Assembly (NCBI GenBank): GCA_964563105.1
Contig: CAZLXM010000006.1
Coordinates: forward strand, 1 to 64,000
DNA length: 64,000 nucleotides
Direction: 5' to 3'
Source of the DNA: CAYVTV01 sp964563105
GTDB taxonomy: Bacteria > Bacteroidota > Bacteroidia > Bacteroidales > GCA-2748055
A program made the position numbers and the translations under genes. The stretch's first letter is position 1; each line of letters opens with the position of its first letter. The notes beneath the pieces are model-generated. The model did no database searches and had not been told where the DNA came from. It worked only from the letters and a program-made list of their open reading frames with translations. Below are positions 44,099-53,670 of this stretch, one piece after another.

Positions 44099-44632
44099 TT
44101 GAGAATAATCAGCGGAAAATATAAAGGAAAATATCTTTTTCCAAAATTTAATTTAAAAGCAAGGCCTACAACAGATTTTGCAAAAACCGGCCTTTTCAAT
44201 ATACTTAATAATTATTTCGATTTTAGTAAAACAGATATTTTAGATTTATTTTCCGGGACAGGCAGTATTGCATTTGAGTTTTTATCAAGAAATGCCAGAT
44301 ATGTTGAAATGGTTGAAAAAAATTTTAATCAGTTTCGTTTTATTAAACAGGTTATTTCAAATTTAAGCATTGATAATGCCAGTGTTCTAAAGAGAGATGT
44401 TTTCCTCTATTTACAAAGTCCTCAAAAAAAATTTGATATAATCTTTGCAGATCCGCCTTATGATATGCCGGATATTGACAAATTACCCGGAATTATTTTT
44501 AATGCTGATATTATTAAAGATGAGGGGTGGTTAATTATCGAACACTCAGGAAATATTGATTTTTCGAAAGATAAGCAACTATTTGATATACGAAAATATG
44601 GCGGAGTGAGATTTAGCTTTTTTAAAAAATGA
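44099..44632 (+). CDS. rsmD: 16S rRNA (guanine(966)-N2)-methyltransferase
   Basis: A 177-residue SAM-dependent methyltransferase that modifies G966 of 16S rRNA. It opens MRIISGKYKGKYLF, with the SAM loop ILDLFSGTGSIAFEFLSR and the catalytic ADPPYD (DPPY motif). The likely start is TTG 44099. It ends this plus-strand run; the next gene converges from the right. Confidence 0.93.
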   Translation: MRIISGKYKGKYLFPKFNLKARPTTDFAKTGLFNILNNYFDFSKTDILDLFSGTGSIAFEFLSRNARYVEMVEKNFNQFRFIKQVISNLSIDNASVLKRDVFLYLQSPQKKFDIIFADPPYDMPDIDKLPGIIFNADIIKDEGWLIIEHSGNIDFSKDKQLFDIRKYGGVRFSFFKK

Positions 44633-44660
44633 TATCTCAGAGATTATAGCTTAGCAACTA

Positions 44661-45170
44661 TTAATTTAAATCCGCAAGCTTTTTCAGGGCATCACCTGTT
44701 AACCTGTTAATTAACCATTCATCCATTACTTTTGCCCCTAGCGATTTGTAAAAGTCAATTGAGGGTTTATTCCAATCAAGCACAGCCCATTCCATGCGGC
44801 CGCAATCTCTTTCCATGGCTATTTTAGCGATCTGTATAAGTAAGGCTTTACCAAATCCTCTGCCCCTGAACTCTTCACGTATAAAAATATCTTCAAGATA
44901 AATACCTGGTTTACCTAAAAATGTTGAAAAATTTTGAAAGAACAGGGCAAAACCAACAGGCTTCTCATTAAAATATCCTAAAAGAACTTCTGCTACTTTT
45001 TTTTCGCTAAAAAGATAAGTCTCAAGATCACTTTCACTGGCAATAGCCTGATGGCTTAACTTCTCATATACTGCAAGTTCATAAATCAAATCTTTAATAA
45101 GTTTTATATCTTTCTTTTCAGCCTGTAAAATTTTAAAACCCGGAATTTTTGTTTCAATAATTTTATTCAT
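44661..45170 (-). CDS. GNAT acetyltransferase, SSAT-like
   Basis: A 169-residue GNAT acetyltransferase. The acetyl-CoA loop is REEFRGRGFGKALLIQIA and the C-terminal part RMEWAVLDWNKPSIDFYKS resembles diamine/thialysine acetyltransferases. The substrate is probably a polyamine-like amine but is not certain. ATG 45170 is preferred to the TTG at 45194. Confidence 0.85.
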   Translation of the reverse strand: MNKIIETKIPGFKILQAEKKDIKLIKDLIYELAVYEKLSHQAIASESDLETYLFSEKKVAEVLLGYFNEKPVGFALFFQNFSTFLGKPGIYLEDIFIREEFRGRGFGKALLIQIAKIAMERDCGRMEWAVLDWNKPSIDFYKSLGAKVMDEWLINRLTGDALKKLADLN

Positions 45171-45232
45171 CTTTTTCAGTTTTGAAAAGGACAAAAATAG
45201 CCTTTTTTATCAATGGGCAGGTAAAAGGAAAA

Positions 45233-47689
45233 TCAAAACTTAATATTTAAACCTGCCAGAAGGTGAATACCTGCCTGCGGAAAAAATCCATCAGACCGTT
45301 TTTCTTTATTATCTTCAAAGTAACGATAAACCCAGGCATTTGAAATATATTTTTTATTAAAAATATTTGCAATAAGGAATGATAAATTGAATTCCTTCAG
45401 AAATTTAATTTTTAAGGAATAATTCAGATTAAGGTTACTTACCAAATAGGGATCCAGCTTCCTGGCTTCCGATCCGGACATGTCAATATATTGTTTACTA
45501 ACATACTTTGAATTGAGATCAACTAATATTTTTTCCGACAAATTATATTTAATACTACTTGCTGCGACAACAGACGGAGAAAAGCTTATTTGAGAAGCAG
45601 TCAAAGGAAAGGCATATTGAAAAGGCTGGTTTTCCTGGCCACTATAGTAATCCTGGTTATCAACATAAATAACTATATTTTTTATTCTGTTCCTGCTAAC
45701 TGTAATATTTGCATCCCATTGTAAATTTTTCAATGGCTTAAGGGAGGAAACCATTTCGATTCCTGCTCTATAACTGTCTTTTACATTTCTCATTACGGGA
45801 TTACCTGTATTATTTATTTCACCGGTCATAACCAATTGATTATAATAATCCATATAAAAAATATTAACATCCAGGGCCCAATTGGCTTTTGTCAGGGCAT
45901 AGCCAGTTTCGTAATCAAACAGAACTTCCGGCACAGGTGCCGGACGACCCTTTTTAGCATCTTTTAAGTCAGTCCGGGTTGGTTCACGATGAGCTGTTGC
46001 AAATGAAAAGTATACTCTGTTTCTATCAGATATCTCATAATTTAAACCAAATTTCGGGTCCCATAATAAATAATTATGTTTTTGACTTATATCCTCAAGG
46101 TCATCATCCGGTCCTTTTATATTATAAGAGATCCCCCTTATCTGTAAATCAGCATATATGCTTAAGTCATCTTTGAGATTATAATTAATTTTATTAAATA
46201 CATTAAAATCCTGTTTAATTCCGTTATTTTCATACCAACGATGATTAATTTCAGTATTTCCGGCAAAGCGGGCCCATATTACTTCTCCATAATGATCTCC
46301 ATGATAATAATTATATCCTCCTCCCAGGATATTCTCATATTTATTATCTTTATAAATTAATGAAAAATTAGTCCCATAAAAGTGATTATCCAGCCATTTT
46401 CTTCTTATTAAATCAGATCTTTTAATTGTTTCCTGTCCAATGCTTATATCCGGAATCAAATATTCCGCAAGTTTACGGTTTTCTTTATACTGTTCATAAT
46501 AACCAAGTCCGCGGGTATAAAATATAACAGCATTCATATATAAATTGGATGAAAATTCTCTTAAAAAATGTAACTGAATATGATGCTGATTATAATTATC
46601 AGTTTCATTATCATAAAATTTTATCTCACCATTTTCGGTGGTATATTTACCATTTCCATTGTAAGTACGGTTTATGGCTATCATGTCACCCGGCACACCG
46701 TCCCATGCCTGGTAAGTTTTTTCCTTTCCTGAAAATGTTATTAATTTGATTGTAGTATGGGGCTTAAATAAACCTGCAGATAAATAATAAGAACTAAGAT
46801 CAGCGGAAGCTCTGTCGATATAACCATCGGAGCTGATCTTAGACAATCTCGCATCAAAAGCCAAACTTTCGTTTACAAGTCCTGTTCCTGCTGACAGTGT
46901 ACTTTTTCTGGTATTAAATGATCCGAAAGACTGGGATATTTCGGCATAAGGTTTGTCATTCAGGGAATGAGTTTGAATGTTAATGCTGGCTCCAAATGCG
47001 GCTGCTCCGTTGGATGAAGTGCCCACTCCTCTTTGAATTTGTAAATTCTTTACTGATGATGCAAAATCGGGCATGTTTACCCACCAGACACCATGGGATT
47101 CGGAATCATTGAGTGGAACCCCGTTTACCGTGACATTAATTCTTCCGGCATCAGTTCCCCTGATCCTGAAGCCTGAATAACCGATTCCTGTCCCTGCATC
47201 AGAAGTGCTTACAACTGAAGGGGCAGTTAATAACAAAGCCGGCATATCTTTACCTGTATTTTGTCGTGAAAGGTCCTCAGATGAAACATTTGTACATGCA
47301 AACGGATCATTTCGCCCTGCCCTGACTGCCCTGACAATAACCTCTTCTCCTAAAACAAATCCTGGATAAAGAATATAAGACCTTTCCAGGTCGGTCTTCA
47401 GGTCAATCTCTTCTTTATATGTTTCATAACCAACATATGAAATTATCAGTATATATTTTCCTTCAGCTAAATGTGTAAAAACAAACTCACCTTTTGAATT
47501 GGTAACGGTTCCGTGAACTGTATTTTCAAAATAAACGCTTGAGCCGGCTAATGGCTCTCCATTCTGTGACTTTACCATACCTGTAAATTGGCAGAATTGT
47601 CCTTTTGCCTGAAGCATAATAGTAGCCAGGCAGAAAATAAATATAATCTGCTTCATGATAAAAAATTGAATATATTTTAACTGTTTCAT
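45233..47689 (-). CDS. TonB-dependent receptor, thiamin-type, under TPP riboswitch
   Basis: An outer-membrane receptor of about 818 residues. Signal peptide (IIFIFCLATIMLQAKG), a carboxypeptidase-like regulatory domain (residues 30-120, KGEFVFTHLAEGKYILIISY), a plug domain with RIRGTDAGRINVTVNGVP and GVGTSSNGAAAFGASINI, and a beta-barrel ending in the terminal aromatic GLNIKF. A TPP riboswitch immediately upstream shows that it is regulated by thiamin pyrophosphate, so thiamin or a precursor is the likely ligand. The frame continues upstream into the riboswitch; ATG 47689 or 47656 is the real start. The inner-membrane partner is not in the window. Confidence 0.92.
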   Translation of the reverse strand: MKQLKYIQFFIMKQIIFIFCLATIMLQAKGQFCQFTGMVKSQNGEPLAGSSVYFENTVHGTVTNSKGEFVFTHLAEGKYILIISYVGYETYKEEIDLKTDLERSYILYPGFVLGEEVIVRAVRAGRNDPFACTNVSSEDLSRQNTGKDMPALLLTAPSVVSTSDAGTGIGYSGFRIRGTDAGRINVTVNGVPLNDSESHGVWWVNMPDFASSVKNLQIQRGVGTSSNGAAAFGASINIQTHSLNDKPYAEISQSFGSFNTRKSTLSAGTGLVNESLAFDARLSKISSDGYIDRASADLSSYYLSAGLFKPHTTIKLITFSGKEKTYQAWDGVPGDMIAINRTYNGNGKYTTENGEIKFYDNETDNYNQHHIQLHFLREFSSNLYMNAVIFYTRGLGYYEQYKENRKLAEYLIPDISIGQETIKRSDLIRRKWLDNHFYGTNFSLIYKDNKYENILGGGYNYYHGDHYGEVIWARFAGNTEINHRWYENNGIKQDFNVFNKINYNLKDDLSIYADLQIRGISYNIKGPDDDLEDISQKHNYLLWDPKFGLNYEISDRNRVYFSFATAHREPTRTDLKDAKKGRPAPVPEVLFDYETGYALTKANWALDVNIFYMDYYNQLVMTGEINNTGNPVMRNVKDSYRAGIEMVSSLKPLKNLQWDANITVSRNRIKNIVIYVDNQDYYSGQENQPFQYAFPLTASQISFSPSVVAASSIKYNLSEKILVDLNSKYVSKQYIDMSGSEARKLDPYLVSNLNLNYSLKIKFLKEFNLSFLIANIFNKKYISNAWVYRYFEDNKEKRSDGFFPQAGIHLLAGLNIKF

Positions 47690-47693
47690 AATT

Positions 47694-47772
47694 AATCCCT
47701 TCGACGGCATTACCCGCATCAGGTTCTAAGGGTATGATCTCAGCCCGAAATATTAAGGCACCCCCTTAGTGA
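47694..47772 (-). ncRNA. TPP riboswitch (THI element)
   Basis: On the minus strand the conserved core appears in order: GGGGGTGCC, GGGCTGAGATCATACCC, GAACCTGAT and GGTAATGCC, ending with GAAGGGA. CTGAGA is at 47738-47743 and CCTGAT at 47718-47723. It ends about 5 nt before the ATG of the TonB receptor, so control of translation initiation rather than termination seems likely. A promoter lies 21 bp upstream. Confidence 0.95.
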
Positions 47773-47792
47773 GAAATATTGTCAAAACAGTA

Positions 47793-47823
47793 CAAAAGTA
47801 TGTTTTTTTTTTAGAAATTGCAA
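47793..47823 (-). promoter_or_regulatory. Promoter of the thiamin receptor
   Basis: TTG (47821-47823), a 20-bp spacer and TACTTTTG (47793-47800) on the minus strand. Transcription should start near 47786, just before the riboswitch aptamer. Confidence 0.7.
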
Positions 47824-47855
47824 TTTAATTATTATAATGCAGGAAAAGATTTTTG

Positions 47856-50360
47856 ATGACACTGGAAATGAATTATTATAAAACTATATTTGATGCAATA
47901 GACGAGGCAATTTTTATAATAAATGCTGAAAATCTTGAAATAATTGATTTAAATCAGAAAGCTTCAGATTTTTTGGAAACAAAAATTGAAATTCTAAAAA
48001 AGTTGAAATTTAATGAAATAAGTGTAAGCGCAAATGGTTACACTAAAGATATTTTTGATACATACTGTAAACAATTAAGTTATGACATATTTTCTGAATT
48101 TGAATGGAAGATTAAAAATACAGCAGAAAAAATATTCAGGGTTAATATTAATCTAAAAAAAATAAAAAATATTAATGAAGAAGATATCCTAATTGCGATT
48201 ATCAGAGATTACAAAAGAAAAAAATTGAACACACTGCTTTTACATTACGCAGATAATCAAAAGACTATAGCCCCGACAATCAATGAGCAGGCAAATGTTT
48301 CATTATTTTATAAAGGCACTTACTCCAAAACCGATGCCTATTTTCAACTAAAAAGGATTGATGAGAGGCGCCAGATGGCTTTGGAAGCAGCCAGTGATGG
48401 CATTTGGGATATTAATGTTGAAACAGGTGAAATGTATTATTCCCCAAGATATTTTACTATGCTTGGGTTCGATCCTTTGGACTTTAAGGAAAATGAAAAT
48501 GTATTGGAAAAGTTAATACACCCGGAAGATAATGAAAGGATTAATAAGATTTTCAAACATTTTCTGAATAGCACTGATGGATTTGTCGAATTTGATATGA
48601 GAATGAATAAAAAAAATGGTTCTTATGCATGGATTCATTCGAGGGGAAAGGTTTTTAAAAGGGATGATCAGGGCAGGCCTATCAGGATTGTCGGTACACA
48701 TAATGATATTACTCAAAGGAAAAATGATGAAAGGATAAGAAATACACTTTATGAAATTGCTAATGCTGTTAATATTGCCAGAAATCTTGATGAATTATTT
48801 GAAAGTATTCAAAAAATACTTGGAAAAGTTGTGGACACAAAAAATTGTTATATAGCTTTATATGACGAAACACATGAGTCCTTATCCCTGCCCTTTCATA
48901 AAGATGAAAAAGACAGCTTTTCTGTTTTTCCTGCTGGTAAAACGCTCACCTCTTATGTTATTAATACAGGGGTTACACAACTAGTTAATAAGAAAAGAGC
49001 AGAAGAGTTAGAAAATCAGGGGCTTATTGAGCTTATTGGTGCTCCGTCTGAAAGCTGGTTAGGGATACCCCTAAAACTTGGCAGGAAAATTATCGGAGTA
49101 TTTGCAATTCAGTCTTATGATATGGATACTATTTACACTAAGGATGACGTCAGGATGCTGGAATTTGTTTCAGACCAGATTGCTCTGGCAATTGAAAGGA
49201 AAAAAGATCATGATAATTTAATTGCTACTCAGGCCCGGCATGCAAGTATTATTGAATCTTCCCCGGACGGACTTATTGTAATTGAGCCCGACGGAAATAT
49301 TAGGGAACATAATTCCAGCATACTTGAAATGTTGAATATTAAAGCAGAAACTATTACAAACCGTAACTTTTTTGATTTTATTACTCCGGGTAATGTAGAG
49401 AGAGTAAAAAATGCTTTATTAGAAACACTTGATACGGGATTCCGGAAAAATGTAGAAACTCGTATTATCAGGGATGACGGTACAAACTTTTTTGCAGAAA
49501 CCTCTTTCGGCCTAATCTCGGATACATCAATTTTATCACAATCATTTGTTATAATTATTAAGAATATAAATGAGCGTAAGAACTATGAGGCAAACTTAAA
49601 AATTGCAAAAAATAAAGCTGAAGAGTCAGACAGATTAAAAACAGCATTCCTGTCGAATATGTCTCATGAAATAAGAACTCCAATGAATGCGATAATTGGA
49701 TTTGCCGAATTATTATCAAGCAGGGAAGTAAGCCATGAAGAGAAGAAAGAATTTACCGAACAGATCAATCATGGCGCTGAAACATTAATGCGGTTGATTG
49801 ATGATATAATTGATATATCAAAGATCGAAGCAGGCCAATTGATTATTAATAATGCAAAGTTCAATCTTTCCCATCTTATGCGTGATTTAAACCATATTTT
49901 CAGCAAATGCCTGAATAATATGGATAAAGGCCATATTAAACTTATAGAGGACAATCATAATAATAATGTCAACATATTGGTTTATACCGATCAGTTACGC
50001 TTAAAACAAATTTTCTCCAATCTTTTAAATAATGCATTTAAATTTACAGAATCAGGAGAGGTAAAGTATGGTGTTAAACATCTTAATAATGAAAGGATAA
50101 CTTTTTATGTAAAAGATACCGGAATAGGAATTGAAAAGCAAAAACTAAAATTGATATTTGAAAGGTTCAGGCAGGGGCATGAATCTGCCGGAAGATTTTA
50201 CAGCGGAACCGGATTGGGGCTTGCTATATCTAAAAATCTGACACAGCTTATGGGAGGAAAAATAGGTGTCAGTTCTTATCCGGGAAGAGGAACAGAATTT
50301 GTTTTCACCATACCTTATAAAATGAACCTTAGCAAAAAATCTCAAACAGATAAGATTTAG
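47856..50360 (+). CDS. Soluble PAS-PAS-GAF-PAS sensor histidine kinase
   Basis: An 834-residue kinase without membrane segments. PAS at about 5-120, PAS with PAC at 170-295 (RKNDERIRN end), GAF at 305-455 (GAPSESWLGIPLKLG), PAS at 465-585, then HisKA with FLSNMSHEIRTPMNAIIGF (His604) and HATPase with DTGIGIEKQKL and GTGLGLAISKNL. There is no receiver or output domain, so it needs a separate partner, possibly the Hpt protein or an unlinked regulator. ATG 47856 is chosen over TTG 47853. It is divergent from the thiamin receptor and 17 bp before a peptide-binding lipoprotein gene. Confidence 0.93.
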   Translation: MTLEMNYYKTIFDAIDEAIFIINAENLEIIDLNQKASDFLETKIEILKKLKFNEISVSANGYTKDIFDTYCKQLSYDIFSEFEWKIKNTAEKIFRVNINLKKIKNINEEDILIAIIRDYKRKKLNTLLLHYADNQKTIAPTINEQANVSLFYKGTYSKTDAYFQLKRIDERRQMALEAASDGIWDINVETGEMYYSPRYFTMLGFDPLDFKENENVLEKLIHPEDNERINKIFKHFLNSTDGFVEFDMRMNKKNGSYAWIHSRGKVFKRDDQGRPIRIVGTHNDITQRKNDERIRNTLYEIANAVNIARNLDELFESIQKILGKVVDTKNCYIALYDETHESLSLPFHKDEKDSFSVFPAGKTLTSYVINTGVTQLVNKKRAEELENQGLIELIGAPSESWLGIPLKLGRKIIGVFAIQSYDMDTIYTKDDVRMLEFVSDQIALAIERKKDHDNLIATQARHASIIESSPDGLIVIEPDGNIREHNSSILEMLNIKAETITNRNFFDFITPGNVERVKNALLETLDTGFRKNVETRIIRDDGTNFFAETSFGLISDTSILSQSFVIIIKNINERKNYEANLKIAKNKAEESDRLKTAFLSNMSHEIRTPMNAIIGFAELLSSREVSHEEKKEFTEQINHGAETLMRLIDDIIDISKIEAGQLIINNAKFNLSHLMRDLNHIFSKCLNNMDKGHIKLIEDNHNNNVNILVYTDQLRLKQIFSNLLNNAFKFTESGEVKYGVKHLNNERITFYVKDTGIGIEKQKLKLIFERFRQGHESAGRFYSGTGLGLAISKNLTQLMGGKIGVSSYPGRGTEFVFTIPYKMNLSKKSQTDKI

Positions 50361-50377
50361 ATTTATTGATTCTATTT

Positions 50378-52033
50378 ATGTGCAAATATTTATCCCCTCC
50401 GGCATTTATTATTATTTTTCTCTGTCTTTTCTCTTGTGGGCACAAAAATAAAAATACAGAAATAAATAAAACTGTTTTTCGTTATAATGAATCAAAAGGT
50501 ATTACCTCACTGGACCCTGCTTACGCAAGAAATCAAACAGTTATATGGCCGGTGGCTCAAATTTATTGTGGCCTTGTTCAATTAAATGATGATTTAGAAA
50601 TAAAACCTTTAATAGCGCATGACTGGCTCATAAGTGATGATGGATTAACTTATACGTTTTTCCTCAGGACAGATGTATATTTTCACGATGATCCCTGTTT
50701 TCGGGAAGGAAAAGGCAGAAAAATCAATTCAGAAGATTTTGCTTATAGTTACAGGAGAATTACTAATCCTTCTGTTGCATCACCGGGAAGCTGGATTTTT
50801 AATTACGTGGAAACCCGGGAGACGGAGTTTTCAGATGGATTTATTCCCGTTAATGATTCCGTTTTTGTAATCAGGCTTAAGGAGCCTTTTCCTCCCTTTC
50901 TTGGTATGTTAAGCATGCCATATTGCTTTGTTGTCCCACATGAGGCTGTTGAAACATACAAATCTGATTTTGGAAGAAATCCGGTTGGATGTGGCCCATT
51001 TTATTTTCATTCATGGAGAGAAGATGAAAAACTAATACTTCTAAAAAATGTAAATTATTTTGAAAAGGGCTCCGGCGGTTATAGCCTGCCATATATTGAT
51101 GCTGTGGCTATAACATTTATTAAAGATAAACAATCAGAATTTTTCGAATTTTTAAAGGGTAATATTGATTTTCTTTCAGGTATTCATCCTGCCTACAAAG
51201 ATGAGTTATTAACCAGGTCAGGAAATCTTAATACAAAATATAGAGACAGATTTGTTCTGAGCAAACAGGAATATTTAAATACCGAATATCTTGGTTTTCT
51301 TTTAGATACTGAAATTAATGATGATAAGGCCAATCCCCTGCTCAATAAAAATTTAAGAAAAGCAATAAACTATGGATTTGACAGGGAAAAAATGATCAAA
51401 TATCTTAGAAATAATGTTGGTATCCCGGCTTTATCAGGCTTTGTCCCGGTAGGCCTGCCTTCATTCGATCCTGATTTAAAAGGATATAAATATAATCCTG
51501 ACACAGCCTTATATTTTTTGGAACAAGCCGGATATCCAAATGGAAAAGGCCTGCCTGAAATTTTACTAACAACAACCTCCGATTATCTTGATCTATGCGA
51601 ATTTATCCAGTTTGAGCTTGAAAAGACAGGTTTGAAATTGAAAATAGATGTAGCTACAGGCGCAGCTTTTAGAAATAAAGTTGCAAATTCAAATTTAAAT
51701 TTTTTCAGAGCTTCATGGATAGCAGATTATCCTGATGCCGAGAATTTTCTTTTACTTTTTTATTCAAAAAATTTCAGTCCTTCAGGGCCGAATTATACCC
51801 ATTTTTCGAATGCAGAATATGATTCATTATATTTAAAAGCAGTTAAAATGCCTGACGAAGAAAACAGATATAATATTTATAGAAAAATGGACAGTATTAT
51901 ATTAGAAGAAGGAGCTATTGTACCTTTATATTATGATCAGGTTGCAAGATTTACTTCTGCTAAAATTCAAGGACTGAGTTTAAATCCAATGAACTCTCTG
52001 GTACTTAAAAATGTAAAGATAAGCAGGCATTAA
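50378..52033 (+). CDS. Peptide/solute-binding lipoprotein (SBP_bac_5)
   Basis: A 551-residue extracytoplasmic binding protein of the dipeptide/oligopeptide/nickel type. The lipobox LFSC (IIIFLCLFSCGHKN) marks it as a lipoprotein. Family signatures include SLDPAYARNQ, DWLISDDGLTYTFFLR, NPVGCGPFYFHSW and NKNLRKAINYGFDREKM. No permease or ATPase genes are adjacent. It follows the histidine kinase gene by 17 bp, so the two are likely cotranscribed. ATG 50378 is chosen over TTG 50366. Confidence 0.9.
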   Translation: MCKYLSPPAFIIIFLCLFSCGHKNKNTEINKTVFRYNESKGITSLDPAYARNQTVIWPVAQIYCGLVQLNDDLEIKPLIAHDWLISDDGLTYTFFLRTDVYFHDDPCFREGKGRKINSEDFAYSYRRITNPSVASPGSWIFNYVETRETEFSDGFIPVNDSVFVIRLKEPFPPFLGMLSMPYCFVVPHEAVETYKSDFGRNPVGCGPFYFHSWREDEKLILLKNVNYFEKGSGGYSLPYIDAVAITFIKDKQSEFFEFLKGNIDFLSGIHPAYKDELLTRSGNLNTKYRDRFVLSKQEYLNTEYLGFLLDTEINDDKANPLLNKNLRKAINYGFDREKMIKYLRNNVGIPALSGFVPVGLPSFDPDLKGYKYNPDTALYFLEQAGYPNGKGLPEILLTTTSDYLDLCEFIQFELEKTGLKLKIDVATGAAFRNKVANSNLNFFRASWIADYPDAENFLLLFYSKNFSPSGPNYTHFSNAEYDSLYLKAVKMPDEENRYNIYRKMDSIILEEGAIVPLYYDQVARFTSAKIQGLSLNPMNSLVLKNVKISRH

Positions 52034-52050
52034 TTTTAAAAAAACTGCCC

Positions 52051-52275
52051 TTATTCTGAATTATTATTTGAATCAGTATTTGAAGTATCACTCAAAATTT
52101 TATCAATTTCCTTTTCTGTAACATGCAATTTTGTTTTACAAAAATTAATTAGAAAACCGGCTCTTTTTACTAATGCTGACAACTCATCCACATCAGGTTC
52201 ACCATTTTCTATTTTATCAAGTATAGTTTCGATTTCTTTAATTGCATCATTATATGTCAGTGGTTTTGTTTCCAT
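52051..52275 (-). CDS. xseB: Exodeoxyribonuclease VII small subunit
   Basis: A 74-residue helical protein with the family pattern LTYNDAIKEIETILDKIENG and LVKRAGFLINFCKTKL. It binds XseA to form exonuclease VII. It lies 6 bp after xseA, the usual order. Confidence 0.93.
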   Translation of the reverse strand: METKPLTYNDAIKEIETILDKIENGEPDVDELSALVKRAGFLINFCKTKLHVTEKEIDKILSDTSNTDSNNNSE

Positions 52276-52281
52276 GATTAA

Positions 52282-53670
52282 TTATTTTTTTGGAGGTGAA
52301 AATTTCTCGATACGACTGGAGATTTTGCCATCAATAAAAAGAGTATCAATAATATCCCCTTCATTTAAACCGGCAGATTTTTTCATTATTTTCCCCTGGG
52401 AAGATGTAATAGTATAACCTCTTTCCAGAATTTTCACAGGGTTAAGATAATCAAGGCCTTTTTCCAGAATATTAAGATCATTTTTTAACTTAAGAATATA
52501 TTTGACACTATGTTTATTTATCCCTTCAGAATAAACTGATATCAAAAAGGAATATTGTTTTATTTTGTTACGTACCTGGATACCAATCGTTTTACGGAAA
52601 TGAATAAGATTGTTCATTTTGTTATTAAGAAAAGCCCGGTTTAAACTTTGCAAATCTTTATTAACAGAAGACAATCGATTATAATGCAGATTCAATTTAT
52701 TTTTAATGATCATCGTAAGTTTTGTGCCGGTTTTATCGAATAAATGAATTTTATTTGAAATTAACTTTTTGCTGGCATTAGTTAACCTTATCATTTGGTT
52801 ATTTAAGGTTGTACTAAAATTTAATGTAGTTGAAATAATATATTCAGCTACTGCTGTTGGCGTTTTTAATGAAGTATTTGCAACAAAATCAGCTACAGTT
52901 TCATCTCTTTCATGTCCTATTCCGGTAATTACCGGTATGGGAAACTGTGTAATATGAAAAGCCAGATCGTATCCGTTAAAAGTATCAAGTTCCGATTGTG
53001 CCCCTCCTCCCCTGATAATCACAGCTATATCATAGTTTTTTATTACATCAAATATCCGGTCTAGTGCCCCAATAACAGATTTCTCTGATTGTTCACCCTG
53101 CATTATTGCGGGATACAGATGGCTAATAAATTTAAAACCATAGATGTTATTAGTCAGGGTTTCCATGAAATCTCCGTATCCGGCAGCAGTTTCAGAGCTA
53201 ATTACAGCAATTCGCTGAGGAAATATGGGGAAAGGGATTGTTTTATTCATATTAACCACACCTTCCTCTGTAAGCCGTTTTATTACTTCCTGCTTACGTT
53301 TTGCGATATCCCCCAGGGTATAGGATGGATCTATATCGAGTATATTCAAACTCAGGCCATATACTTCATGATATTCTACCCTGACCAGGCTTAATACTTT
53401 TATTCCTGCTTTAAGTTCCGAGCCGGTAATACGTCTAAAATAAGAGTTTATATTTCTGTAAGTGCCTGCCCATATTACCGCCCTCATTTTTGTAATTATT
53501 TTTATACCCGTAGCTTCCTTTTCAATTAGTTCCAGATAACAATGACCAGATTTATTAAGGTTAAGTTCACTTATTTCTGCAATTACCCATAATGAATCAG
53601 TGAATCTGTTATAAATACATGATTTTAATGATATTGCCAGTTCACTTAAAGTGATAATATCGGTATTCAT
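52282..53670 (-). CDS. xseA: Exodeoxyribonuclease VII large subunit
   Basis: A 462-residue subunit with an N-terminal OB-fold (WVIAEISELNLNKSGHCYLEL), the catalytic domain with RGGGAQSELDTFNGYDLA and GIGHERDETVADFVA, and a coiled-coil C-terminus. It degrades single-stranded DNA to oligonucleotides. It overlaps the subtilase gene by 4 bp. Confidence 0.95.
   Translation of the reverse strand: MNTDIITLSELAISLKSCIYNRFTDSLWVIAEISELNLNKSGHCYLELIEKEATGIKIITKMRAVIWAGTYRNINSYFRRITGSELKAGIKVLSLVRVEYHEVYGLSLNILDIDPSYTLGDIAKRKQEVIKRLTEEGVVNMNKTIPFPIFPQRIAVISSETAAGYGDFMETLTNNIYGFKFISHLYPAIMQGEQSEKSVIGALDRIFDVIKNYDIAVIIRGGGAQSELDTFNGYDLAFHITQFPIPVITGIGHERDETVADFVANTSLKTPTAVAEYIISTTLNFSTTLNNQMIRLTNASKKLISNKIHLFDKTGTKLTMIIKNKLNLHYNRLSSVNKDLQSLNRAFLNNKMNNLIHFRKTIGIQVRNKIKQYSFLISVYSEGINKHSVKYILKLKNDLNILEKGLDYLNPVKILERGYTITSSQGKIMKKSAGLNEGDIIDTLFIDGKISSRIEKFSPPKK

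Noticed and set aside
47690..47719. Upstream extension of the TonB receptor frame
   Set aside because: It runs into the conserved riboswitch core and adds residues before a normal signal peptide.
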